From the NCBI RefSeq assembly GCF_050337105.1, contig NZ_JAKJSQ010000013.1, forward strand, positions 1-64,000: 64,000 nt of DNA, written 5' to 3'. This DNA is from Aliivibrio_A kagoshimensis (GTDB lineage Bacteria; Pseudomonadota; Gammaproteobacteria; Enterobacterales; Vibrionaceae). The notes beneath the pieces were generated by a model that saw nothing but the letters and a program-made list of their open reading frames with translations, did no database searches and was not told the DNA's origin. Shown here in pieces: positions 52,532 through 62,149 of this stretch. Position 1 is the stretch's first letter; each line of letters starts with the position of its first letter. Both the position numbers and the translations under genes were made by a program.

Positions 52532-52547
52532 AGGCGTCTAGATGGCT
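52532..52547. promoter_or_regulatory. MetJ box pair near metE
   Basis: AGGCGTCT-AGATGGCT, two tandem octamers, 7 and 6 of 8 bases matching the AGACGTCT met box, about 40 bases from the metE start. Confidence 0.55.
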
Positions 52548-52601
52548 AAATAATGGCTATTTTATTGATAACAGACAATGTCTAATATTTCATCGTAACT
52601 A

Positions 52602-52614
52602 TGAAATTGTTTCA
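52602..52614. promoter_or_regulatory. MetR-binding site
   Basis: TGAAATTGTTTCA, exact fit to the MetR consensus TGAA-N5-TTCA, midway in the metE-metR gap. Confidence 0.7.
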
Positions 52615-52635
52615 ACATTGCAAATATGGTCATTT

Positions 52636-52659
52636 GGACGTCTAGATGTTTACAAGTCT
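52636..52659. promoter_or_regulatory. Triple MetJ box near metR
   Basis: GGACGTCT-AGATGTTT-ACAAGTCT: three tandem octamers matching AGACGTCT in 7, 6 and 6 positions. MetJ binds as cooperative dimers to such arrays, which would repress metR and perhaps metE. Confidence 0.65.
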
Positions 52660-52727
52660 AAGAATATCTTTTACTGTAGTGACATTAGACTCAGAAATGG
52701 CTGAGTATTTCGACATTGAGATAGATA

Positions 52728-53639
52728 ATGATTGAGCTTAAACATTTAAGAACATTAACAAAATTGCGGGACACCGGCTCATTGACAGCAACGGCAACTG
52801 CGCTGCATTTAACCCAGTCAGCTCTTTCTCATCAGCTTAAAGATCTAGAGATAAGAATAGGCGGCGCGCTTTTTTTACGGAAGACTCGCCCGGTTAAATT
52901 CACCGCTGAAGGGGATATTCTTCTCGGGCTTGCTGACGAAATATTACCGAAGTTAGCTAAAGCTGAACATGATGTGGCGAGCCTAAAAGAGGATCTGAAC
53001 GGACGACTTCATATGGCCATCGAGTGCCACTCATGTTTTCAGTGGCTTATGCCCGCTCTGAAAGAGTATCAAGTAAGCTGGCCAAGTGTTGCGCTAGACT
53101 TCTCGTCTGGTTTCAGTTTTGAACCGCTGCCTGCTTTAGTGGCGGGAGAATTAGACTTGGTGATCACCTCAGACATTCAGCCTCGATCTGAAGTACACTA
53201 TGAGCCCCTGTTTGATTTTGAAATGAAGTTAATCATGTCAACCAACCATCCGTTGGCCAATCGTAAAACGATCCAACCAAAAGATTTAACGGATCAAACC
53301 ATGCTCACTTATCCCGTCCCCAAACAGAGACTGGACGTAGTAAAGCACTTTTTGCAACCTGCTGGTGTTGAACCTAATCGTTGGAAACAAGCTGACAATA
53401 CCTTAATGTTGGTGCAAATGGTGTCGGCGGGTTTAGGGGTAGCAGCGTTACCCAACTGGGCGATCAGTGAGTTTTCAAAGCAGGGATTAATCGTGAGTAA
53501 ACCGCTAGGCAGTGGGTTATGGCGACGACTGTTTGCTGCCGTCAGAAACTCTGAGCATGACAGGCGCTATCTGCAAGCGTTCTTCTCAACCGCTAAAACG
53601 GAAAGTAAAAGCCACCTTGATGAGATCAAGATGGCTTAA
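52728..53639 (+). CDS. metR: LysR-family regulator MetR
   Basis: 303 residues. N-terminal IELKHLRTLTKLRDTGSLTA and LHLTQSALSHQLKDLE helix-turn-helix, and a C-terminal effector domain with LHMAIECHSCFQWLMPALKEY, strongly typical of MetR, the homocysteine-responsive activator of metE. Divergent from metE, with the shared MetR site in the gap. A stem (GCCACCTTGAT / ATCAAGATGGC) at its end may terminate transcription. Confidence 0.93.
   Translation: MIELKHLRTLTKLRDTGSLTATATALHLTQSALSHQLKDLEIRIGGALFLRKTRPVKFTAEGDILLGLADEILPKLAKAEHDVASLKEDLNGRLHMAIECHSCFQWLMPALKEYQVSWPSVALDFSSGFSFEPLPALVAGELDLVITSDIQPRSEVHYEPLFDFEMKLIMSTNHPLANRKTIQPKDLTDQTMLTYPVPKQRLDVVKHFLQPAGVEPNRWKQADNTLMLVQMVSAGLGVAALPNWAISEFSKQGLIVSKPLGSGLWRRLFAAVRNSEHDRRYLQAFFSTAKTESKSHLDEIKMA
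53610..53638 (+). terminator. Stem-loop overlapping the metR stop
   Basis: GCCACCTTGAT pairs with ATCAAGATGGC around a short loop, ending just at the stop codon and followed by AAAATTT. Confidence 0.6.
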
Positions 53640-53647
53640 AATTTGAA

Positions 53648-53848
53648 TTATCGTGGGTAGGATTTAAACTGATTTGTTAATGGATCATAGTGGTAACCCA
53701 ATGTATCGAGTTTTCCTACCACACCCTCCATATCCATCTCATACATGCTGATCAGATCATCAAAACTATCGCACTCTAAACGCAACTTTTCATTCACTAT
53801 ACCCAACAAAATTGAGCTGTTCATTTTTGACGTATTGGTTAAATCCAT
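53648..53848 (-). CDS. DUF4250 family protein
   Basis: 66 residues. NSSILLGIVNEKLRLECDSF and GYHYDPLTNQF match the DUF4250 family (small proteins with a conserved L-x-G-x-V-N and Y-D-x-x-x-N-Q-F), function unknown. ATG at 53848 with AGAGGGAAAA upstream. Convergent with metR; it lies 56 bases after a membrane-protein gene on the same strand. Confidence 0.8.
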   Translation of the reverse strand: MDLTNTSKMNSSILLGIVNEKLRLECDSFDDLISMYEMDMEGVVGKLDTLGYHYDPLTNQFKSYPR

Positions 53849-53904
53849 CCTATTTTCCCTCTGAATGCACCTAACCTCAGTTTAGACTCTGTTTACCAAG
53901 CTCG

Positions 53905-54597
53905 CTACAACAAGATAGTTTGTAGCGTTAATGAGGCAGATAACAGACATAACGAGAGTGCAATTTGCATTTTGCTGACAGCTTTTACGCGAATTAAATG
54001 CCACACCCAACCGACAACCGCCATCACCAACAACACAAAACTGCTTAATAATATCGGAGTGATTTTCTGCAGTAGCGACGCTTCAAGAGCACTAATCGGA
54101 ATCAAGGTGGCCAAGATCAATAACATCACAGCCACAGTGCCAATCACTGGTAACAGTTTATGGAAAGCTTGTAGCCGGCTCCTTGCTTGGATAAGAAATA
54201 GGTGCGCCAAACTGGAACCTAATATCACCACCACCAGCAGAACAAACAGTAGAGAAAATAGAGTGAACTGCTGAGTGATTAACCACAGCAAGCTCATTAC
54301 CGCCGTAATACTAGATAGATTAAGCAGTAAGATTGGGCCTTTATCGCGAGTTTTACTGGTTTTCACCTTCACCGTAAAGGCAGCAAGCAAGCTGAGTGGC
54401 AGTAGCGCAACCGGAGCAAACCAAGCTGACAAGCCCCAGCCTAAGATGATCAAAGGCAGTACTTTATGAACTCGGCCACGCTGGCCTGGACAGATATCCC
54501 CTTTTTGCAGAACCAGAGAGAGTATGAGCTGTGCGCCCAGTAACCCAGGTATAAGAAGATAGTGTGCGTGGGGTATCAAAGTGTCAAAGTACGGCAT
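53905..54597 (-). CDS. Unknown integral membrane protein
   Basis: 230 residues, about seven predicted membrane helices, no recognised family. Several pairs of hydrophobic segments are separated by short basic loops (KVKTSKTRDKG, IRVKAVSK). ATG 54597. The YnfM-like transporter gene ends 60 bases upstream in the same direction, so they may be co-transcribed. Confidence 0.65.
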   Translation of the reverse strand: MPYFDTLIPHAHYLLIPGLLGAQLILSLVLQKGDICPGQRGRVHKVLPLIILGWGLSAWFAPVALLPLSLLAAFTVKVKTSKTRDKGPILLLNLSSITAVMSLLWLITQQFTLFSLLFVLLVVVILGSSLAHLFLIQARSRLQAFHKLLPVIGTVAVMLLILATLIPISALEASLLQKITPILLSSFVLLVMAVVGWVWHLIRVKAVSKMQIALSLCLLSASLTLQTILL

Positions 54598-54657
54598 AGT
54601 TGAGTCCTAAATAGTGAGCCGCAAGTATAAAGGGCATCAATAGTTGACTCAAATGCT

Positions 54658-55860
54658 TTATAAAGAGTTCATTTGCTGCGGATCTGGTATTTTCGACTGC
54701 ATCAAAGAGAAGATCGACACTAGCATAGCCACAATTAACAATGACGCGCCGAACATTACGCCTAGCCACTGGAAATACTGCCAACAGAGAATCAGATAGA
54801 ACCCACCTAAACTACCGCCTACGTAATAGTGAACCAGATAGAGTGATGTTGCAGAAGCTTTCGCCCGTTTGGCGTGACGCCCAATCCAACCGTAAGCGAT
54901 AGAGTGAGTAAGAAAAGCGCCCGTACTGATCAAACACAGACCTATCACCACCGCTGGAATCGAGTCAAACCATGCCACCAATAGGCCACAAGCGAGTATA
55001 AGAGTCCCTAATACCATACCTGACTCTGCTCCGTAGCGACGAACCCATTTTCCACTAAGCGATGAACTCACCGTGCCCGCTAAATAGCAGATAAATATCA
55101 TCGAAGTAATACTGACTGGCAGTGAGAATGGTGCTTCCACTAATCGAAAACCCATGACGGAGTATAAATTGACAAACAGTGCGAAGTTCAAGCCACCAAT
55201 CCACATTACAGAACGTAGATGCCTGTTTTTCAAATGAAGCCATGCACTTTTTATATGCGCTTTCACTGATACTTTTTTGGCGCAAAAGTGCTGTTGATCC
55301 GGAAGCGAAAAGATGACGTAAAGACCAAGTAAAACACTGAAGCCACCAAACAGCAGTTGAGCGTGCATCAGACCAAAGTGATCCGTTAATAGTCCGCCCA
55401 TGATTCGCCCTACAATTCCCCCTAGCGAGTTAGCACTTATATAGATTCCTATTGCCACACTGAATGCCATAGGAGTTAACTCTTCAGCCATATACGCAAC
55501 GGCAACGGCCACAAAACCCGCTAATGCCACTCCCATCGCCACTCGTAGAGCGACCAACAGTAAGAAATTGTCTACAAAACTGCCCAAAACAGCCAAGATA
55601 GGGATCAACAGCAGACTGATCATAATGACAATCTTCCGCCCAATCATCTCTGACAGAATAGCCCAAGGTACCAGAGAAAAAGCCAAGCTAAATGTACTGG
55701 CTGCCAATACCCAGTTAACTTGAATGATGGTGACTTGATAGTGTTCAGCTAAAATCGGTAACAGCGGCTGAAAAAGATATAAATTACAAAAAACCATAAA
55801 TGAACCAAGGGCTAATGCGGTGGTCACGGTACGATACTGTTGGGTGCCTGCACTGATCAT
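54658..55860 (-). CDS. MFS transporter, YnfM-like
   Basis: 400 residues, twelve helices. FCNLYLFQPLLPILAEHYQ in the first helix region and AILSEMIGRKIVIMI (A-loop between helices 2 and 3) are typical of the YnfM/arabinose-efflux-like MFS subgroup. Substrate unknown. No adjacent LysR or TetR regulator is present, though such transporters are often regulator-linked. Confidence 0.85.
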   Translation of the reverse strand: MISAGTQQYRTVTTALALGSFMVFCNLYLFQPLLPILAEHYQVTIIQVNWVLAASTFSLAFSLVPWAILSEMIGRKIVIMISLLLIPILAVLGSFVDNFLLLVALRVAMGVALAGFVAVAVAYMAEELTPMAFSVAIGIYISANSLGGIVGRIMGGLLTDHFGLMHAQLLFGGFSVLLGLYVIFSLPDQQHFCAKKVSVKAHIKSAWLHLKNRHLRSVMWIGGLNFALFVNLYSVMGFRLVEAPFSLPVSITSMIFICYLAGTVSSSLSGKWVRRYGAESGMVLGTLILACGLLVAWFDSIPAVVIGLCLISTGAFLTHSIAYGWIGRHAKRAKASATSLYLVHYYVGGSLGGFYLILCWQYFQWLGVMFGASLLIVAMLVSIFSLMQSKIPDPQQMNSL

Positions 55861-56411
55861 TACTGCCTCTAAAATGCATGGTACGTATACCTAATGGTTG
55901 CATTTACAGCCTATCAACATTCTTATGATATGAAAAATATATTAAATGTATTTTTTCAATTTATTTCTTAAATACTTATATTCCCAATAGCGAACTCTAA
56001 TGGAGTATCACTCTGATTTTTCAGCAGTGACCATCATCAAAGTTGTTACCAACCCATAACAATTGCGTAAAAATTCACTGCTTAATAATTACGCGACCAC
56101 ACCGATTAAACCGTATCCCTCATCCTATAGCATCTATATTTTGCAACATTTACACCCTATTTTTATTACTAGCTGATTACTGGCAAAAATCACCTGCCGA
56201 ACAAGCATTTAACATGATGATTTTCTCTTTGTCATAGATCACGTCTCTCATCGGTATTTATCATTTTCTATAAATTATTATGTAGAGTTGCCTCGTGAAA
56301 GATGTAAGCAAATATGTTGGTACTTAGTCCTTTGAACACTTACAGATTACGAGTATTTAAAGGAGTTGGTATCAACGATTTTTTATTTTTTATCTTATTA
56401 AGGAAAACTCT
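55861..56411. promoter_or_regulatory. Long intergenic region before dcuC
   Basis: 551 bases without a supportable gene. Contains GCGTAA / TTACGC at ~56065-56093, TTTGTCATAGATCACGTC near 56230 that resembles a degenerate CRP site, and AAGGAAA as the ribosome site seven bases before dcuC. No clear FNR box (TTGAT-N4-ATCAA) was seen, despite the anaerobic role of DcuC. Confidence 0.5.
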
Positions 56412-57779
56412 ATGTTGGAGTTAATGATCGGACTAATCGTCACCATTGCGGTTGGTTATTTTATTGTTAAAGGCTACAGAGCTGCTGGTGTTTTATTGAC
56501 TGCTGGTTTGGTTCTATTAATCACTACAGGTCTAATTGGCCATACTGTTTTACCTGCAAAAGTGGCATCAACGGGTAACGTTTTGACCGATTCACTGGAA
56601 TTTGTTAAATACATGCTGAAATACCGTGGCGGCGGCTTGGGTATGCAGATCATGCTACTGTGTGGTTTTGCCTCTTACATGACACATATCGGTGCTAATA
56701 ATGTTGTAGTAAAACAATTTTCTAAACCTCTTGCGTTCATCAAATCACCATACATTTTACTTGTTGCGGCTTATATTGTTGCGTGCCTAATGTCTCTTGC
56801 CGTGAGTTCTGCAACAGGTCTTGGTGTTCTCTTAATGGCAACCTTGTTCCCAATGATGACAGCGATGGGTATCTCTCGCCCAGCAGCGGTTGCAGTGTGT
56901 GCCTCTCCGGCCGCTATCATTTTATCACCGACCTCTGGTGATGTTGTCGTTGCTGCAGAAAAAGCAGGCATGCCATTAGATGTGTTTGCCATTCAAACCG
57001 TTCTTCCAGTGTCTATCTGCGCAATTATCGTCATGTCAGCTGCTGCGTATTTCTGGAACATCTATCTGGATAAAAAAGAGAACACGCCAATGGAGAAAGT
57101 TGACATCTCTGAAATGGAAGTAAAAGCGCCTGCCTATTATGCAATCTTACCTTTCCTACCAATCGTCGGTGTATTCCTTTTCAATGGTAAAGTGATTCCT
57201 GGCTTGTCTTTGGATATCTATACTATCGTTGTTGGCTCTATTTTCGTCGGTGCGTTGGTCAATCTAGCGACTCATCGCTTTAATGGTAAAGAGACATTAG
57301 AAGATCTTGAATCTTGCTATGCAGGTATGGCGGACGCATTTAAAGGCGTAGTAATGCTGTTAGTTGCAGCAGGCGTATTTGCTCAGGGTCTAATGTCAAT
57401 TGGTGCGATTGATAACCTCATTGGTCTGGCAGAAGCCGCTGGTGCAGGTGGTGTTGCGCTGATGCTTCTATTAACGCTATTAACCGTTGCTGCTGCTGTC
57501 GCAACAGGTTCTGGTAACGCCCCTTTCTACGCATTTGTTGAGCTTGCTCCACAACTTGCTGGTAAAATGGGTCTTAACCCAGCGTTCCTTATCATCCCAA
57601 TGTTACAAGCCTCTAACTTAGGTCGTACCATCTCTCCAGTCTCTGGGGTTATAGTAGCGACATCTGGTATGGCAAAGATCAGCCCATTCGAAGTCGTTAA
57701 GCGTACTTCTGTACCGGTATTGTTTGGTTTGATTACCGTTATCGTAGGTACATTCGTGCTAGTACCGATGTACGCATAG
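56412..57779 (+). CDS. dcuC: C4-dicarboxylate transporter DcuC
   Basis: 455 residues, twelve or more helices. VKGYRAAGVLLTAGLVLLI and CASPAAIILSPTSGDVVVAAEKAG are well conserved DcuC features, as is IPMLQASNLGRTISPVSGVIV. Exchanges or effluxes succinate during fumarate respiration. In E. coli dcuC is FNR-dependent, but no clear FNR box is visible here. Alone, ending in a strong terminator. Confidence 0.88.
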   Translation: MLELMIGLIVTIAVGYFIVKGYRAAGVLLTAGLVLLITTGLIGHTVLPAKVASTGNVLTDSLEFVKYMLKYRGGGLGMQIMLLCGFASYMTHIGANNVVVKQFSKPLAFIKSPYILLVAAYIVACLMSLAVSSATGLGVLLMATLFPMMTAMGISRPAAVAVCASPAAIILSPTSGDVVVAAEKAGMPLDVFAIQTVLPVSICAIIVMSAAAYFWNIYLDKKENTPMEKVDISEMEVKAPAYYAILPFLPIVGVFLFNGKVIPGLSLDIYTIVVGSIFVGALVNLATHRFNGKETLEDLESCYAGMADAFKGVVMLLVAAGVFAQGLMSIGAIDNLIGLAEAAGAGGVALMLLLTLLTVAAAVATGSGNAPFYAFVELAPQLAGKMGLNPAFLIIPMLQASNLGRTISPVSGVIVATSGMAKISPFEVVKRTSVPVLFGLITVIVGTFVLVPMYA

Positions 57780-57806
57780 TATTGCCTCGATAAAAAATGT
57801 GTTACG

Positions 57807-57838
57807 AAAGAGAGCCTAAGCTGGCTCTCTTTTTTTTA
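57807..57838 (+). terminator. Terminator after dcuC
   Basis: AAAGAGAGCC-TAAGCT-GGCTCTCTTT stem plus T-run. Confidence 0.93.
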
Positions 57839-57862
57839 TTATCAAATTGCGTAACAAATCGG

Positions 57863-57895
57863 TATAATCTGGCCTCCAAAATTTGAGGTTTTATT
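57863..57895 (+). promoter_or_regulatory. ygiQ promoter/leader with CCTC-GAGG inverted repeat
   Basis: -10 hexamer TATAAT (57863-57868) followed by GGCCTCCAAAATTTGAGG and TTTTATT to the ATG. GAGG is the probable ribosome site and pairs with CCTC four bases after the -10. The same block, in slightly different form, precedes the 26-residue membrane peptide at 43483. Confidence 0.5.
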
Positions 57896-60178
57896 ATGCA
57901 TACCAAAGTGACCGCCATTAACGACTACCCAAAGTTCTGGGCAGAATGTTACGGCACAGCCCCTTTTCTTCCAACGTCTCGCCAAGAGATGGACGCATTA
58001 GGCTGGGACAGCTGTGACATCATCATTGTCACTGGCGATGCGTATGTAGACCATCCAAGCTTCGGTATGGCGATTATTGGTCGCTTATTAGAGTCACAAG
58101 GCTTCCGTGTCGGCATTATTGCTCAACCCGAGTGGAACAATAAAGACGCTTTCATGAGTTTAGGTCAACCCAACCTCTTTTTTGGCATCACCGCGGGTAA
58201 CATGGACTCCATGATTAACCGCTATACTTCAGATCGAAAACTGCGTCATGATGATGCCTACACCCCTAATAATGAGGGAGGTAAGCGTCCTGACCGTGCG
58301 GTATTGGTCTATTCTCAACGTTGTCGCGAAGCCTACAAAGAGACCCCGATCGTCTTGGGGGGTATTGAGGCGAGTCTACGTCGAATCGCCCATTACGATT
58401 ACTGGTCAGACAAAGTACGTCGCTCGGTGCTCTTTGATGCCAAAGGTGACATTCTGCTATTTGGTAATGCTGAACGTGCGTTAGTTGAAGTAGCTCATCG
58501 TCTGGCGAATGGCGAAAACATTAAAGAGATGACCAACATTCGCGGCACTGCTGTGAACTTAGCTGAAGCCCCTGAATACTTTAAAATCATCGACTCTTCA
58601 CGTATTGAAAAGCCGGGGAAAGTCGCTTACAAACCCGTTAATCCATACGAGTATGAAACCCAGTGCGAAACTGGAAAAGAAGAGAAAAAAGAAGAAAAAC
58701 CACAAGTGGTCAGTATTCAACCGTCTCGTCATGACTCAAAAACCACAGCGGTACGAATTCCGCCCTTTGAAAAGCTCAATAATGATCGCATTTTATACGC
58801 TCACGCGAGCCGCATTATGCACTTGGAAACCAATCCGTACTCAGGCCGAGCTCTGATTCAAAAACATGGTGATCGCGAACTGTGGGTAAACCAAGCACCG
58901 ATTCCACTCACCACCGAAGAGATGGACTTTGTATTTGGCTTACACTTTTCACGTGTGCCACACCCAATGTATGGCAAAGCGAAAATCCCAGCTTATGAGA
59001 TGATTAAAACCTCAATAAACATCATGCGTGGCTGTTTTGGCGGCTGCTCATTTTGCAGTATTACTGAACATGAAGGCCGAATCATTCAGAATCGCTCACA
59101 AGAGTCGATCATCAACGAGATGGAAGAGATCCGCGATAAAGTGCCAGGGTTTACTGGGACGATTTCAGATTTAGGCGGGCCAACGGCTAACATGTATCGC
59201 TTAGGTTGTTCTGATCCTAAAGCGGAGGTGAACTGTCGCCGTCCATCGTGCGTGTTCCCTGAAATCTGTAAAAAACTCAATACCGATCATAAACACACCA
59301 TCGATCTCTACCGTGAAGCTCGTAAAGTAAAAGGCATTAAGAAAGTGCTTATCGCCTCTGGGGTTCGATACGATCTAGCGATCGAGTCCCCTGAGTATGT
59401 GAAAGAGTTGGTCACCCATCACGTGGGGGGGTATTTGAAGATTGCCCCTGAACATACTGAGAAGAAACCGCTTGATCTCATGATGAAGCCGGGTATGGGC
59501 TCTTATGACCGCTTTAAAGATATGTTTACCAAATACAGCGCTGAAGCGGGTAAGAAGCAGTATCTGATCCCTTACTTTATTTCTGCCCATCCAGGTACTG
59601 AAAATGAAGATATGCTCAATTTGGCCTTGTGGCTTAAAAAGAATGAATTTGAGTGTGACCAAGTACAGAACTTCTATCCATCACCGATGTGTAACGCTAC
59701 CTCGATGTACTATTCAGAAACTAACCCTCTGAAACGGGTGAAATATAAAAAGCGTGAAGATGTCCCTGTACCAAAAGGTGAGCGTCACCGTCGATTACAT
59801 AAAGCACTACTGCGTTACCACGATCCTGATAATTGGAAACTGATACGTGAAGAGCTCATCGCGATGGGCAAAAAACACCTCATCGGTGATAGACCTCATT
59901 GTCTGGTTCCTGATGAAGGAACGGAAGCTGAAATGACACCAGCACAGCGTCGAGGTTCTGGCCGTCATGGTGCCAAACGATTTGCCACTAAACATACCAA
60001 AAATCAGCCTGATATTCGTAAAGATGGCAGTAACAACAATAATCCAAATAAGAAACGAACCAAACCAACGGGTGGAAATACAGGCTCCACCAGCGCACAG
60101 AGCATCAGCTCTAAAAGAAAAAAACCCGCCAAGCCGAATTCACGCTCGGGCAGTAATCGAAAAGCGCCAAGAGTATAA
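57896..60178 (+). CDS. ygiQ: YgiQ-family radical SAM protein
   Basis: 760 residues. Radical SAM cluster CFGGCSFC with Cys380, Cys384 and Cys387 (C-x3-C-x2-C). N-terminal ~350 residues form the YgiQ-specific UPF0313 domain with DSCDIIIVTGDAYVDHPSFG; the C-terminal ~70 residues are a low-complexity Lys/Arg/Ser/Asn tail (KKRTKPTGGNTGSTSAQ). The reaction is unknown. Monocistronic, strong -10 upstream and terminator after. The basic tail resembles an RNA-binding extension. Confidence 0.9.
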   Translation: MHTKVTAINDYPKFWAECYGTAPFLPTSRQEMDALGWDSCDIIIVTGDAYVDHPSFGMAIIGRLLESQGFRVGIIAQPEWNNKDAFMSLGQPNLFFGITAGNMDSMINRYTSDRKLRHDDAYTPNNEGGKRPDRAVLVYSQRCREAYKETPIVLGGIEASLRRIAHYDYWSDKVRRSVLFDAKGDILLFGNAERALVEVAHRLANGENIKEMTNIRGTAVNLAEAPEYFKIIDSSRIEKPGKVAYKPVNPYEYETQCETGKEEKKEEKPQVVSIQPSRHDSKTTAVRIPPFEKLNNDRILYAHASRIMHLETNPYSGRALIQKHGDRELWVNQAPIPLTTEEMDFVFGLHFSRVPHPMYGKAKIPAYEMIKTSINIMRGCFGGCSFCSITEHEGRIIQNRSQESIINEMEEIRDKVPGFTGTISDLGGPTANMYRLGCSDPKAEVNCRRPSCVFPEICKKLNTDHKHTIDLYREARKVKGIKKVLIASGVRYDLAIESPEYVKELVTHHVGGYLKIAPEHTEKKPLDLMMKPGMGSYDRFKDMFTKYSAEAGKKQYLIPYFISAHPGTENEDMLNLALWLKKNEFECDQVQNFYPSPMCNATSMYYSETNPLKRVKYKKREDVPVPKGERHRRLHKALLRYHDPDNWKLIREELIAMGKKHLIGDRPHCLVPDEGTEAEMTPAQRRGSGRHGAKRFATKHTKNQPDIRKDGSNNNNPNKKRTKPTGGNTGSTSAQSISSKRKKPAKPNSRSGSNRKAPRV

Positions 60179-60188
60179 ATAAGTAATC

Positions 60189-60215
60189 AGCCCCGTACCT
60201 TACGGGGCTTTTTTA
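60189..60215 (+). terminator. Terminator after ygiQ
   Basis: AGCCCCGTA-CCT-TACGGGGCT stem followed by T6. Confidence 0.93.
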
Positions 60216-60284
60216 TGAGCTTATCTTAACCAGTTACGATAAGCTATTCGCCAACCTCTGACTTTAAATGGATTTTAAACCGCT

Positions 60285-61157
60285 ATGTGGATCTTCTTTA
60301 CTTTTTTAGCCGCGTCAATGCAGGCTTGGCGGAATGCGTTTCAAAGTCAGTTAAGTAAAGAGGTGAATATTGCAGGCGTTACCTTAGCCCGATTTTTATG
60401 GGCGAGCCCCATTGCTGCCGCTTACCTTTTTGCACTCTACCTCTGGCAACCAGTGGCCATGCCAACGGTGACTCACCAGTTTATTCTCTTTGTTCTCGGT
60501 GCCTCTGCTATGCAGATACTTGCTACCGCACTGATGGTTAAGCTATTCAAGTTGAAGAACTTTGCAGTGGGTGCTGGTCTTGCAAAAAGTGAAGCGTTAG
60601 TTGCGGCAGTTTTAGGGGTGATATTCTTTGGTACCCAACTGTCACTGTTAGGTTGGCTTGGGGTTATCGTCGGAGGTATTGCCGTCTTTATGATGAGCAG
60701 CAAGCAGGGATTTAGAGGGCTATCGCCACAGACCATATTACTTGGTCTCGCATGTGGTACCGCATTTGCCCTCACTTCTTTGTGGGTTCGCGAAGCCAGT
60801 TTACAGCTTACCCTTCCTTTTCAGCATCGTGCGGCATGGGTACTGCTGCTGGTGATTACGATTCAGACCCTTGTTTTGCTTACCTATCTTCTTCTAAAAG
60901 ACCGTACCGCGTTAAAAGCACTGTTTGATCGTCCAAAATTGACGCTACTGACTAGTACTACTAGCTGCTTAGGGTCTATCGGTTGGTTTAGTGCCATGTC
61001 GCTGCAAGCCGTCCCCTATGTAAAAACCTTGGGTCAAGTTGAAGTATTTTTTACGCTACTGGTTGCGACATTCTGGTTAAAAGACAACGTTAAAATTAAA
61101 GATATGTTTGGTTTAATTTTGATCGCAGTAGCCGCGATCATGGTGATGTGGAATTAA
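60285..61157 (+). CDS. EamA-type DMT-superfamily transporter
   Basis: 290 residues, ten helices in two repeats of five, the EamA pattern. N-terminal FFTFLAASMQAWRNAFQSQLS and the central AVGAGLAKSEALVAAVLGVIF are typical of the RhaT/YdcZ-like metabolite carriers. Substrate not predictable. Its last 45 bases overlap the 3' end of the convergent VanZ-like gene. Confidence 0.83.
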   Translation: MWIFFTFLAASMQAWRNAFQSQLSKEVNIAGVTLARFLWASPIAAAYLFALYLWQPVAMPTVTHQFILFVLGASAMQILATALMVKLFKLKNFAVGAGLAKSEALVAAVLGVIFFGTQLSLLGWLGVIVGGIAVFMMSSKQGFRGLSPQTILLGLACGTAFALTSLWVREASLQLTLPFQHRAAWVLLLVITIQTLVLLTYLLLKDRTALKALFDRPKLTLLTSTTSCLGSIGWFSAMSLQAVPYVKTLGQVEVFFTLLVATFWLKDNVKIKDMFGLILIAVAAIMVMWN

Positions 61158-61511
61158 TAACAGCACACCACGAGCCATTACCCATCCCATGAATAAGCCA
61201 CCGCTATTGGCAGCCAAATCGAGCCATTCACCATAACGGTTCACATAAGGCTGCAATAGCTCAATGCCACCACTGTAGCCAACTAACAGCAACGCAATAA
61301 ACCAAAGATGCTTAGGTTTTCCTAACGTGATTGGAAACATGAGTGCCGCATAAGCAATAAAATGGTGCAGTTTATCGCTGCCAGGAACATTAGGGGGGAG
61401 TTCAGCAAGAGGGAGTAGTGATAACACCGTGATGCTCATCAGCACCGTTAACGCCAGATAAACCCAATAGGTTTCGACCCATTTAATCGTTCGATGAAAG
61501 ATGGTTAGCAA
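61113..61511 (-). CDS. VanZ-like family protein
   Basis: 132 residues, four helices. PGSDKLHHFIAYAALMFPITL and the acidic GIELLQPYVNRYGEWLDLAANSGG are characteristic of VanZ-like proteins (D-K-x-x-H-F and E-x-x-Q). Vancomycin-cluster VanZ gives teicoplanin resistance, but most family members have unknown roles. The C-terminus (HHHDRGYCDQN) lies in the overlap with the EamA gene. Confidence 0.83.
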   Translation of the reverse strand: MLTIFHRTIKWVETYWVYLALTVLMSITVLSLLPLAELPPNVPGSDKLHHFIAYAALMFPITLGKPKHLWFIALLLVGYSGGIELLQPYVNRYGEWLDLAANSGGLFMGWVMARGVLLLIPHHHDRGYCDQN

Positions 61512-61655
61512 TGCATATCGCCTCTATTTAGGGTTATTTTCACCAATGGTAATCAAATCAAAGCGAGTTGTCATATCAAGTTTAGGATGTTCTGTCCTTA
61601 ACATGCTAAAATCCTTCTAGACTCAATTAACCGCAGTAAATGACAGGAACACCAC

Positions 61656-62129
61656 GTGACTAATAACGATATTTTAAGACGCATCCGCTACGCTTTCGAT
61701 TACAGTGACTCTAAAATGATGGCTATTTTCGCCTCTGCAGAACAGACTGTGTCTCGTGAGCAGGTATGTAATTGGCTGAAAGCTGATGATCACGCCGATT
61801 ATAAAAGCATGCAAGATGTTGATATGGCGAGCTTCTTAAATGGTTTGATCAATCAACTTCGTGGCAAAAAAGAGGGTCCACAGGCGGTTCCTGAGAAGAA
61901 GTTAAACAATAACATCATTTTCATGAAGTTAAAGATTGCTTTGAACCTTAAAGCGGAGGACGTGTTAGCGGTAATGGACAGCGCTGATCTGCGTATGAGC
62001 AAACATGAACTCAGTGCTTTTTTCCGTAAAGTTGATCACAAACATTACCGTGAGTGTAAAGATCAGATTCTAAGAAACTTCTTGCAAGGTTTGCAACTTA
62101 AATTCCGTCAGCAGACAGATAGCGAGTAA
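61656..62129 (+). CDS. yehS: YehS-like DUF1456 protein
   Basis: 157 residues, GTG start with AGGAACACC upstream. Two homologous halves: NDILRRIRYAFDYSDSKMM (~4-22) with CNWLKADDHADYKSM, and NNIIFMKLKIALNLKAEDVL (~86-105) with LSAFFRKVDHKHYREC, i.e. a tandem DUF1456 duplication as in E. coli YehS. Function unknown, soluble. Confidence 0.9.
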   Translation: MTNNDILRRIRYAFDYSDSKMMAIFASAEQTVSREQVCNWLKADDHADYKSMQDVDMASFLNGLINQLRGKKEGPQAVPEKKLNNNIIFMKLKIALNLKAEDVLAVMDSADLRMSKHELSAFFRKVDHKHYRECKDQILRNFLQGLQLKFRQQTDSE

Positions 62130-62149
62130 GGTCTCAAATCCAATTGTTT

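Noticed and set aside
56225..56245. CRP site in the dcuC upstream region
   Set aside because: TTTGTCATAGATCACG fits only the right half-site; listed as weak within the intergenic entry, not as a site.
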